Assembly (NCBI GenBank): GCA_902491895.1
Contig: CABUJH010000076.1
Coordinates: 1 to 6,282, forward strand
DNA: 6,282 nucleotides
Direction: 5' to 3'
DNA from: an uncultured Collinsella sp.
GTDB lineage: Bacteria; Actinomycetota; Coriobacteriia; Coriobacteriales; Coriobacteriaceae
Each line of letters starts with the position of its first letter. Position 1 is the stretch's first letter. A program made the position numbers and the translations under genes. Under the pieces are notes generated by a model. That model saw nothing but the letters and a program-made list of their open reading frames with translations, made no database searches and was not told the DNA's origin. Shown here piece by piece: positions 1 through 5,015 of this stretch.

Positions 1-31
1 CGCCGCAGGTAGAGGACGGACAGCGAGCGGG

Positions 32-135
32 TCGCATTTGAGACAAGGTGACGTGAAACGAAAGGGCGCTGACCTTCTGGTCGCGCCCTTGAAGTTGAAC
101 GTCAGATTGCCCAAATGCGGACCGCGCAGCGTCGA
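32..135. repeat. Structured intergenic repeat, copy 1 (about 105 bp)
   Basis: This stretch is homologous to 4909-5011. Both copies contain CATTTG, then CAAGGTG, a variable centre, the 17-nt block GTCAGATTGCCCAAATG (here 101-117) and GCAGCGTCGA (here 126-135), with the last two exactly 25 nt apart in each. It folds on itself: 33-40 pairs with 112-119 (CGCATTTG/CAAATGCG), 49-54 with 99-104 (TGACGT/ACGTCA), and the centre forms its own 12-bp hairpin at 62-90. It lies just beyond the stop codon of the leftward SIS gene. The function is unknown; a family of 3'-end or terminator-associated repeats is an inference. The transcribed strand cannot be settled, because wobble-compatible mismatches fall on both strands. 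Confidence 0.75.
62..90 (-). terminator. Candidate intrinsic terminator of the SIS gene
   Basis: Positions 62-69 plus 71-74 pair with 79-90: 12 base pairs, one bulged base at 70, and the 4-nt loop TTCT on the + strand. Read leftward, the stem is followed by TTTCGTTTC, a broken T-rich tract, which suits termination of the leftward SIS transcript that ends at 166. The tract is imperfect, so the terminator call is moderate. The hairpin is also the variable centre of repeat copy 1. Confidence 0.5.
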
Positions 136-140
136 GCCTT

Positions 141-164
141 TACGCGGTTTGGTAAAACCGCGTA
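141..164 (-). other. Perfect 10-bp hairpin right after the SIS stop codon
   Basis: TACGCGGTTT (141-150) and AAACCGCGTA (155-164) are exact reverse complements around a 4-nt loop. The arm ends two bases beyond the SIS stop codon (166-168, TAG on the minus strand). Neither strand shows a T-run after the stem, so it is not a canonical intrinsic terminator. It could protect the 3' end of the mRNA or assist the hairpin further downstream at 62-90. Confidence 0.55.
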
Positions 165-165
165 A

Positions 166-1158
166 CTAATACTCAAGCTTCCACATGTAGCGACGCGTCA
201 TGTAGTCCTTGTGGGTGACTGCAGAGAGTGCACGCATGTACACGTTGTTGAGGATCGGGGCAAAGATCAGGTGGTTGAAGTACTCGCTCACGCTGTCCTT
301 GATGTCGTTGAGGCCGAGCTCCTTGGCGTCGAGCTGATAGACGCGCTCGCCACCGTACTGGTTGACGAAGCGGATGCCGCGCTCGTCGTTGCAGCGGCTG
401 CGGCCGACGCTGATGAGCTGGAACAGCGAGGTGCGCTTGTCCAGGATCTCGAAGGGGCCGTGGAAGAAGTCGCAGGTGTTGATGGTGCAGGAGTCGATCT
501 GCAGCATCTCCTGCACGTTGCAGATGCTAAAGACGTAGGCGGCACCAAAAAGCGGGCCCTGAGCCATGACGTTGATGCAGGGCTTGTCGGCGTTCTGCTC
601 GGCCCACTTGGCAGCGAGCGGACGGGTGTACTCGACGGCCTTGCGATAGATGGGATCGATCAGGTCGAAGGCGGCCATGGCGGTCTCGTACTCGGCATAG
701 CCCTCGGTCTGCTGCGTGAGCTCCATGGCGATCATGCTCACGACGGCGGAGTTGGTACGGCCCATGCAGGACTCGTCGACGGCCAGGCTGTCATACTGGA
801 TCTTGTAGTCGCAGACCTCGGTGAGGCCGGACTCGTCAACATAGATTGCGATGGTGCTGGCGCCGTGGTCCTTGGCGACCTGGGCGGCGACGATGGTCTC
901 CTTGGTGCCGCGCATGGACACGACAACGGCCAGGGTGTTCTCGTTGACGTAGGCCGGGGTGGCGTGCACGAACTCGTTGCTGGTGTAGCTGGAGCTCACG
1001 ACCTGCGTGGCCTCGTGCTCCATAAAGTACTGGGCAGGATAGTTGCCGCCGTTGGATCCGCCGGCGCCAATCCACACGACGCGCTTGATGCCGCCCTTGT
1101 CTGCCTTGTCAGCCAAAACCTGGGAGACGACGTCCTTAACCTGTTCCTGAGTAGTCAT
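166..1158 (-). CDS. SIS-domain sugar-phosphate deglycase, FrlB (fructosamine-6-phosphate deglycase) family
   Basis: This 330-residue cytosolic enzyme should cleave a phosphorylated Amadori product, such as fructoselysine 6-phosphate, into glucose 6-phosphate and the free amine. The first SIS domain has the sugar-phosphate loop GAGGSNGGNYPAQ near residues 31-43 and the SNEF motif at 60-63; the second covers roughly 190-320. CDFFHGPFEILD (229-240) and the C-terminal RRYMWKLEY agree closely with FrlB proteins as I recall them, and the length matches (about 330-340). E217 and H233 are 16 residues apart, the same spacing as the catalytic Glu/His pair described for the related deglycase FraB, so the enzyme is probably active. 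One oddity is SMRGTKET at 81-88, where many SIS proteins have SxSGxTxET. The ATG at 1158 has AAAGG about 10 nt upstream. The gene is divergent from a GntR regulator that likely controls it. The exact substrate is uncertain, and other sugar amines are possible. Confidence 0.85.
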   Translation of the reverse strand: MTTQEQVKDVVSQVLADKADKGGIKRVVWIGAGGSNGGNYPAQYFMEHEATQVVSSSYTSNEFVHATPAYVNENTLAVVVSMRGTKETIVAAQVAKDHGASTIAIYVDESGLTEVCDYKIQYDSLAVDESCMGRTNSAVVSMIAMELTQQTEGYAEYETAMAAFDLIDPIYRKAVEYTRPLAAKWAEQNADKPCINVMAQGPLFGAAYVFSICNVQEMLQIDSCTINTCDFFHGPFEILDKRTSLFQLISVGRSRCNDERGIRFVNQYGGERVYQLDAKELGLNDIKDSVSEYFNHLIFAPILNNVYMRALSAVTHKDYMTRRYMWKLEY

Positions 1159-1363
1159 CGCGCATCAGCCTTTCTTCTCGTTTGATGCTCTCGATGGCAT
1201 ACAAGTTACATACATGTTTTGGTTATGTCGACTAGTTGTATGCTATATTTGTCTTAGAATTTTTGCTGATGCGGTTTTTGATAATTGGCTACCAGCGGTT
1301 TTGTTGTCGTATTGAATACATGCTTGCTTAGATAAGCATACAAGTTAGATATAGGCTGATCGC
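1159..1363. promoter_or_regulatory. Divergent promoter/operator region between the SIS gene and the GntR regulator
   Basis: This 205-bp spacer is clearly more AT-rich than its surroundings and must carry both divergent promoters. GCATACAAGTTA occurs exactly twice on the + strand (1197-1208 and 1336-1347), and GCATACAACTAGT occurs on the minus strand (1231-1243). A related CATACATG lies at 1209-1216, 11 bp after CATACAAG at 1198-1205; AATACATG at 1315-1322 begins 22 bp before CATACAAG at 1337-1344. Helical-turn spacing of half-sites fits binding by a dimeric HutC-type GntR repressor. A weak promoter for the regulator may be TTGCTT (1324-1329) with TAGATA (1346-1351), which would overlap the last site and suggest autoregulation. 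No convincing promoter for the SIS gene could be picked out. Confidence 0.6.
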
Positions 1364-2086
1364 ATGAACGCTTCATCTAAAAAGAAACTGAGCCAATACG
1401 AGCGCTTGGCGGGTACGCTTCGCGACCGCATCGCCGCCGGCACCTACGCGCGCGGAGACAAGCTGCCGTCCGAGATGGAACTCATGGACGAATCGGGGCT
1501 GTCGCGCAGCACCGTACGCCATGCCCTTAAGGTGCTCGTTGATGAGGGTCTGGTTCGAACCGAGCGCGGGCGCGGCGCCTTTGTGGCCGACACGCCGGCG
1601 CTCCACGAGAACAACCTGGTGTTTTCGAGCTATACAGCGCAGGTCCAGGGTCAGGGCATGAAGCCCACCACGCGCACGGTGGACTCGGGCTTTACCAAGG
1701 CGGGCGGCAGCATAGCCAAGTTCTTTGATGCCGCCGTGGGCAGCAAGCTCGTCAAACTTGTCCGTCTGCGTTATCTGGACGATGCGCCACTGTGCCTGGA
1801 GACCACCTATCTACCACCGAGCTTTGAAGCACTCATCGACCGCGATATCAACGGTTCGCTCTACGCCACGCTGCGCCAGGAATTCCATCGCGCGCCGGCA
1901 CAGGGACATAAGACCTTTGAGGTGTGCTATGCCTCGCAAAACGAGGCGTTTTTGCTCAACGTTGAGCGCGGGCAGGCGCTGATCCTGATCACCGACTACG
2001 TCTACGACACCGACGGCCGCCCGCTCCATGTCTCCAAGCGCATCCAGCGCACCGACCGCGCCAAATACACCGAGCCCATCGGCTAA
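1364..2086 (+). CDS. GntR/HutC-family transcriptional regulator with UTRA domain
   Basis: This 240-residue DNA-binding regulator has an N-terminal winged helix (about residues 10-75) with the GntR signature: YxRGDKLPSEMEL at 28-40, SGLSRSTVRHAL at 44-55, and the wing VRTERGRGAFV at 64-74. A UTRA ligand-binding domain follows (about 85-235), including LETTYLPP at 145-152 and VSKRIQRTDRAKYTEPI near the end. The length is typical of HutC-type members, which sense sugar phosphates or amino-acid derivatives and usually act as repressors released by the ligand. It is divergent from the FrlB-like gene, and FrlR regulators of fructoselysine operons belong to the same family, so it most likely controls that gene; this is inference. 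The ATG at 1364 has only a weak AGG at 1353-1355 upstream, but this start gives the normal short lead-in to the winged helix. The gene ends in front of a large inverted repeat that probably terminates it. Confidence 0.9.
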   Translation: MNASSKKKLSQYERLAGTLRDRIAAGTYARGDKLPSEMELMDESGLSRSTVRHALKVLVDEGLVRTERGRGAFVADTPALHENNLVFSSYTAQVQGQGMKPTTRTVDSGFTKAGGSIAKFFDAAVGSKLVKLVRLRYLDDAPLCLETTYLPPSFEALIDRDINGSLYATLRQEFHRAPAQGHKTFEVCYASQNEAFLLNVERGQALILITDYVYDTDGRPLHVSKRIQRTDRAKYTEPIG

Positions 2087-2093
2087 CCAATCG

Positions 2094-2135
2094 AAAACCA
2101 CCACAATGGGGACAGGCACCTTTGTGGTGGTTTTT
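2094..2135 (+). terminator. Intrinsic terminator of the GntR regulator gene
   Basis: The hairpin AAACCACCACAA ... TTGTGGTGGTTT is followed by a T-run ending at 2135, starting 8 nt after the regulator's TAA (2084-2086). It is the left arm of the large inverted repeat. Confidence 0.65.
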
Positions 2136-2211
2136 AGGGTTAACGCGCCAAAAACGATCGATTTTTAAGAGAAACCACCACAAAGGTGCCTGTCCCCATT
2201 GTGGTGGTTTT
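2094..2211. repeat. Perfect 40-bp inverted repeat between convergent genes (CCACCACA / GGGGACAGGCACC type)
   Basis: Positions 2094-2133 and 2172-2211 are exact reverse complements over 40 bp, separated by 38 bp. Each arm is itself hairpin-forming: AAACCACCACAA near one end pairs with TTGTGGTGGTTT near the other, around a loop containing GGGGACAGGCACC. On the + strand the left arm runs into TTTTT at 2131-2135, which suits termination of the GntR gene. The right arm ends the leftward acetyltransferase gene and supplies the last two bases of its stop codon. The unit therefore looks like a bidirectional terminator. GGGGACAGGCACC-type motifs recur in many bacterial genomes, sometimes with REP-like repeats, so a mobile-repeat origin is possible but cannot be shown from this window. 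Confidence 0.85.
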
Positions 2212-2791
2212 AGGCGAGGAGGTCGGGGAACCAGGTTGGCTTGGGCTGGTTGGGCGTGCGCTCGGCCAGGACCAACTCCATCCAGCACATGTCGTACCAG
2301 CGGCCGAACTTTTGGGCGCAGCGGTCGAAGGTGCCCACCAGGCGATATCCCATATGGGCATGGAAATCCTGACTGTTGTGCGTCAGGTACTCATCGTCCT
2401 TATCGTGCGGCACGGCGATGAGGGCGCACATGTTGGTGATGCCCATCGCGACCAGGCATTGCTTGAGCGCGTCATGCAGCTTGCGACCCAGCCCGCCATG
2501 GCGTACATCGCGCGCCAGGTAAATCGATGTCTCGACCGACCAGTCGTATGCCTCGCGGCTGTTGAGCGGACTCACATAGGCATAGCCTACCGGACGCCCG
2601 TCCAGCTCCATCACCAGATACGGATAGCGCTTGAGCGTACGCTCGATGCGCCCGGCGAACTCCTCAACGCTCGGCACCTCGTATTCGCAGGTAATCGCCG
2701 TCTGGCGCACATACGGCTCATAGATGGCAAGCAACGCCGGCGCATCATCGGGCGTCGCCAGGCGAATCGTCGGCTCAGACATCTCGGTCAT
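2210..2791 (-). CDS. GNAT acetyltransferase, phosphinothricin-acetyltransferase-like (PAT/MnaT type)
   Basis: This is a 193-residue soluble acetyltransferase that transfers acetyl from acetyl-CoA to an amine, in this subfamily often an amino acid or amino-acid analogue. It opens with IRLATPDDAPALLAIYEPYV (9-28), followed by a central GYAYVSPLNSREAYDWSVE (69-87). The PAT-like strand ETSIYL (87-92) leads into the acetyl-CoA loop R97-H-G-G-L-G102, an RxxGxG motif, and helix RKLHDAL. C-terminal FHAHMGYRLVGTF (143-155) and WYDMCWMEL (165-173) are typical of the family. The start at 2791 was chosen because GGGGGAGAAGGGG lies directly upstream and the family N-terminus begins just after; ATG at 2782 is an alternative, and the reading frame open further upstream runs through a terminator hairpin. 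Substrate unknown. The gene converges on the GntR regulator, and its stop codon overlaps the inverted repeat. Confidence 0.88.
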   Translation of the reverse strand: MTEMSEPTIRLATPDDAPALLAIYEPYVRQTAITCEYEVPSVEEFAGRIERTLKRYPYLVMELDGRPVGYAYVSPLNSREAYDWSVETSIYLARDVRHGGLGRKLHDALKQCLVAMGITNMCALIAVPHDKDDEYLTHNSQDFHAHMGYRLVGTFDRCAQKFGRWYDMCWMELVLAERTPNQPKPTWFPDLLA

Positions 2792-2803
2792 ACACCCCTT
2801 CTC

Positions 2804-2851
2804 CCCCAAAAGCAAAGGCCGCCTTGCGCCAAATCCAAGCGCAAGGCGGCC
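2804..2851 (-). terminator. Strong intrinsic terminator after the threonine-aldolase-like gene
   Basis: GGCCGCCTTGCGC (2817-2829) and its exact reverse complement (2839-2851) form a 13-bp stem with a 9-nt loop. Read leftward it is followed by TTTGCTTTT, a good U-rich tail. It lies 18 nt beyond the aldolase-like stop codon. The tail ends about 4 nt before the acetyltransferase's purine-rich ribosome-binding region, so most transcripts from upstream should stop just before that gene. Confidence 0.85.
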
Positions 2852-2869
2852 CCTTGTCATTACATCAGG

Positions 2870-3895
2870 CTACAGGACAGCCGCCAACGCGTCGATATCC
2901 TCCTGTGTCGTGGCCCAGCTGGTGCAAAAACGCACCACCGTGTGGGTTTCGTCGTACTTTTCCCAGTACTCGATCGCCGCATGCTCGCGAATGCGGGCCA
3001 TGTCCTCGTTGGGCAGAATCACGAACTGCTGGTTGGTCGGCGTCTCCAAGAAGAACTGGTAGCCACGCTCGTGCAGCACGCGACGCAGCGCCTGAGCGGT
3101 CTCAATCGCCTGACGGCCAATCTCAAAATACAGGCCATCGGTAAAGAGCGCCTCGAACTGCACACCCGTCAGGCGACCCTTGGCCAGCAACGCACCGTGC
3201 TGCTTAATGCGCGGAATGGGATGCGCCGGAGCGCGCATGCCGCAAAACACCACGGCCTCGCCGCAGAGCGCGCCGCACTTGGTGCCGCCGATGTAGAACA
3301 CGTCGCACAGCTGCGCCAGCTCGGGCAGGGTAATGTCGCACTCATCGGCCGCCAGCGCATAGGCCAGGCGGGCACCGTCCACAAACAGCGGAATCTCGCG
3401 CTTCTGGCACACCGCGTGAATCGCCGCGAGCTCGGCCTTGGAGTACAGCGTGCCGTACTCGGTCGATAGGCTCACATACACGGCACCCGGGAACACCGTG
3501 TGCTCGTAGCTCTCGTTTTCGTAGAACACCTGGATATAGTTCTCAAGGTCCTCGGCGTGCATCTTGCCCTCGTAGCCGGAAATGGTGAGCACCTTGTGGC
3601 CGCCAAACTCGATAGCGCCCGCCTCATGGCAGGCGACGTGGCCAGTCTCAGCAGCAACGACGCCCTCGTACGGCGCGAGCAGCATGTCGATCACCGTCGC
3701 GTTGGCCTGCGTGCCGCCCACCAGAAAAAACACGTCGGCGTCGGGCGCCTGACAGACCTCGCGGATAAGCTGCTTGGCACGCTCGGTGTGCGCATCGGTA
3801 CCGTAGCCGGGCTGCGGCTCCATGTTGGTGTCGACGAGCGCCTGCAGCACTGCCGGATGTGCGCCGTGGGAATAGTCGTTGTTAAACGCGAGCAT
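2870..3895 (-). CDS. PLP-dependent threonine-aldolase-like enzyme (beta-eliminating lyase superfamily)
   Basis: This 341-residue fold-type I PLP enzyme is similar to low-specificity L-threonine aldolase, which splits threonine or allo-threonine into glycine and acetaldehyde in the cytosol. Visible landmarks, numbered from the chosen start, are the N-terminal FNNDYSHGAHPAVL (4-17), the phosphate-binding GGTQAN (60-65), TGHV with the ring-stacking histidine H86, VDGARL with the PLP-nitrogen aspartate D173, and GGTKCG, whose K206 is the expected Schiff-base lysine. The C-terminal small domain has FVILPNE and VVRFCTSWATT. Length and motif order fit the family. The GGTQAN version of the phosphate loop differs from the SGTxxN of classical threonine aldolases, so a related aldolase or lyase activity is possible. 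The start at 3895 has AGAGAGGA about 6 nt upstream; an ATG at 3934 in the same frame lacks such a site. The gene follows the PAP2 gene by 45 bp and ends at a strong terminator. Confidence 0.87.
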   Translation of the reverse strand: MLAFNNDYSHGAHPAVLQALVDTNMEPQPGYGTDAHTERAKQLIREVCQAPDADVFFLVGGTQANATVIDMLLAPYEGVVAAETGHVACHEAGAIEFGGHKVLTISGYEGKMHAEDLENYIQVFYENESYEHTVFPGAVYVSLSTEYGTLYSKAELAAIHAVCQKREIPLFVDGARLAYALAADECDITLPELAQLCDVFYIGGTKCGALCGEAVVFCGMRAPAHPIPRIKQHGALLAKGRLTGVQFEALFTDGLYFEIGRQAIETAQALRRVLHERGYQFFLETPTNQQFVILPNEDMARIREHAAIEYWEKYDETHTVVRFCTSWATTQEDIDALAAVL

Positions 3896-3911
3896 GGCAA
3901 TCCTCTCTAGC

Positions 3912-3925
3912 CGGGCACGGGCCCG
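3912..3925. other. Small GC hairpin in the PAP2-aldolase gap
   Basis: CGGGC (3912-3916) and GCCCG (3921-3925) form a 5-bp stem with a 4-nt loop in the 45-bp gap between the phosphatase stop and the aldolase-like start. It has no T-tract, so it should not stop transcription efficiently, and read-through from the phosphatase gene is likely. Confidence 0.3.
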
Positions 3926-3940
3926 ATGATTCAAACGGGG

Positions 3941-4804
3941 CTATTGTACGCCGTTGGGATAGGCAACGCGCGCGGCAAGGCACTCAAGCGCCAACACCAG
4001 GGCAAAGCCGCAGCTCACGTCGCTCAAAAAGTGAGCTCCGATCACGATACGACCAAAGGCGACGAGTGCCGAGACCACAGCCGCCGTCCAAAAGACCGCC
4101 CGGCGACGCGAAGGTTTTTCCTTAAAGGCCGCCGCGGGAAGCCCTGCGAGCATAAGGCCGATCGCCGCGTGCGCCGTGTGTCCGCTCGCGAACGACTTGA
4201 ACCCGTCCTTGATCACGCCGGCGGCGATAAAGGCCCACTTGTCGGGGTTGCCGATCACCCACCACGGCTGAAAATCGAGCCCCGGCGTCACCTCGATCAC
4301 GCGCATGCGCGGGCGCGACCACAGCGGCTTGACGATCACGTTGAGGATAATGGCCTGAGCGACCCACACGGCAAGTACCATCAACGCCCAGCGCGTGAGC
4401 TCGTCGGGCTCGGTCGCGCGCGTGAGGCGATAGACGATAAGGTTAGCGACGATGACCAGCACAAATGTCAGCACCAACTGAGCAGCGATGAGTTTGCCGC
4501 CAACCCGCAGGGACGAAACGATCTCGTAGCCGACCAGGCCAACGTTGACGAGGATGCCGAGCACGGCGAGCCATTTGCTCCCCCTGGAGTCGGGACGCAC
4601 CGCACGCACGAGCATGACGCCCGCGACGCTTGCCGTCAGCTCGAACGGTAGCTCGCCGGCAGCCTCGATAAAGCGGCCGTACATGCTGCCGATATTGAAC
4701 AGCGCGCTCGAAATCTGATAATCGAAGAAGCTGCCCACGCCCAGACAAAGGCACAGGACAACCGCGATAATGGCGACATCTTTCTTATAGATGTATCCGA
4801 ACAT
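3941..4804 (-). CDS. PAP2-superfamily membrane phosphatase (lipid-phosphate phosphatase type)
   Basis: This 287-residue integral membrane protein probably removes phosphate from a lipid phosphate or pyrophosphate, such as phosphatidate or undecaprenyl pyrophosphate, at the membrane. Hydrophobic helices appear near residues 10-28, 55-70, 78-98, 107-125, 140-158, 210-228 and 236-272. The three PAP2 signatures are present in order: K159 PLWSRPR (159-166), SFASGH (204-209) and GRIVIGAHFLSD (251-262), giving the catalytic histidines H209 and H258, R252 and D262. Two signatures are relaxed: the first reads K-x6-R-M instead of K-x6-R-P, and the second ASGH instead of PSGH. The start at 4804 has AAAGGA a few nt upstream and leads straight into the first membrane helix; the frame open further upstream crosses a repeat and mfd's end and is not credible. 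It sits downstream of mfd, separated by 211 bp. Substrate not predictable. Confidence 0.85.
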   Translation of the reverse strand: MFGYIYKKDVAIIAVVLCLCLGVGSFFDYQISSALFNIGSMYGRFIEAAGELPFELTASVAGVMLVRAVRPDSRGSKWLAVLGILVNVGLVGYEIVSSLRVGGKLIAAQLVLTFVLVIVANLIVYRLTRATEPDELTRWALMVLAVWVAQAIILNVIVKPLWSRPRMRVIEVTPGLDFQPWWVIGNPDKWAFIAAGVIKDGFKSFASGHTAHAAIGLMLAGLPAAAFKEKPSRRRAVFWTAAVVSALVAFGRIVIGAHFLSDVSCGFALVLALECLAARVAYPNGVQ

Positions 4805-4845
4805 GCTTTCCTTTCGATCGGGCGAAGGGTCGACCCGCAACGTGG

Positions 4846-4869
4846 TGGGGCAAAGATAGCTTTGTCCCA
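4846..4869. other. Hairpin in the leader of the PAP2 gene
   Basis: TGGGGCAAAG (4846-4855) pairs with CTTTGTCCCA (4860-4869) around the loop ATAG. All ten pairs form on the + strand, one of them G-T; on the minus strand that pair becomes a C/A mismatch. It ends about 41 nt upstream of the PAP2 start codon, and the palindrome GGGTCGACCC (4827-4836) lies between. No T-run follows on either strand. It could be a leader structure or an operator; nothing decides between them. Confidence 0.35.
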
Positions 4870-4903
4870 TAAATACCCTTACAGGTTGAGCATAAGTGAG
4901 CGA

Positions 4904-5011
4904 AAACGTTCCATTTGTGGCAAGGTGGCCCGAAGGAGGAGGGAAGCGTACTTGCGTACGCGACCGACGAGTGAGGGTCAGATTGCCCAAATGGGGCGTT
5001 TGCAGCGTCGA
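4904..5011. repeat. Structured intergenic repeat, copy 2 (about 105 bp)
   Basis: This is the second copy of the element at 32-135. It shares CATTTG, CAAGGTG, the 17-nt block at 4977-4993 and GCAGCGTCGA at 5002-5011. The outer stem is longer than in copy 1: 4904-4917 pairs with 4988-5001 over 14 positions, including two G-T wobbles. Inside it GGCAA (4919-4923) pairs with TTGCC (4983-4987), TGGCCC (4926-4931) with GGGTCA (4975-4980), and GCGTAC (4946-4951) with GTACGC (4956-4961) around the loop TTGC. It ends four bases short of the mfd stop codon. It may serve as the mfd 3'-end structure, but it has no good T-tract; its role is unknown. Confidence 0.75.
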
Positions 5012-5015
5012 CCCG

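Noticed and set aside
1..33. Possible partial third copy of the repeat at the left edge
   Set aside because: The sequence resembles the GACCGACGAGTGAGGGTC part of copy 2 only loosely, and the window ends there, so it cannot be separated from chance similarity.
211..1185. Long open frame on the + strand opposite the SIS gene
   Set aside because: Its translation is a low-complexity mix rich in Val, Leu, Gly, Ala and Asp with no recognisable domain, as expected for the antisense of a high-GC gene. The minus-strand product has clear family motifs throughout.
1324..1351. Defined -35/-10 promoter for the GntR gene (TTGCTT / TAGATA, 16-bp spacing)
   Set aside because: The match to consensus is weak and it would place the transcript start only a few bases before the ATG. 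It is mentioned in the regulatory region but not called as a separate feature.
2094..2211. CRISPR-like repeats
   Set aside because: There are only two arms, they are inverted rather than direct, and no repeat-spacer periodicity or cas gene is present.
2792..2860. Upstream start (2860) for the acetyltransferase
   Set aside because: The extra 23 residues would be encoded by the terminator hairpin and the ribosome-binding region. The conserved family N-terminus begins after 2791.
2186..3469. 427-codon open frame on the + strand opposite the acetyltransferase and aldolase-like genes
   Set aside because: It spans two well-supported minus-strand genes and a terminator, and its translation (His-, Arg- and Gln-rich) shows no domain. 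It is a composition artefact.
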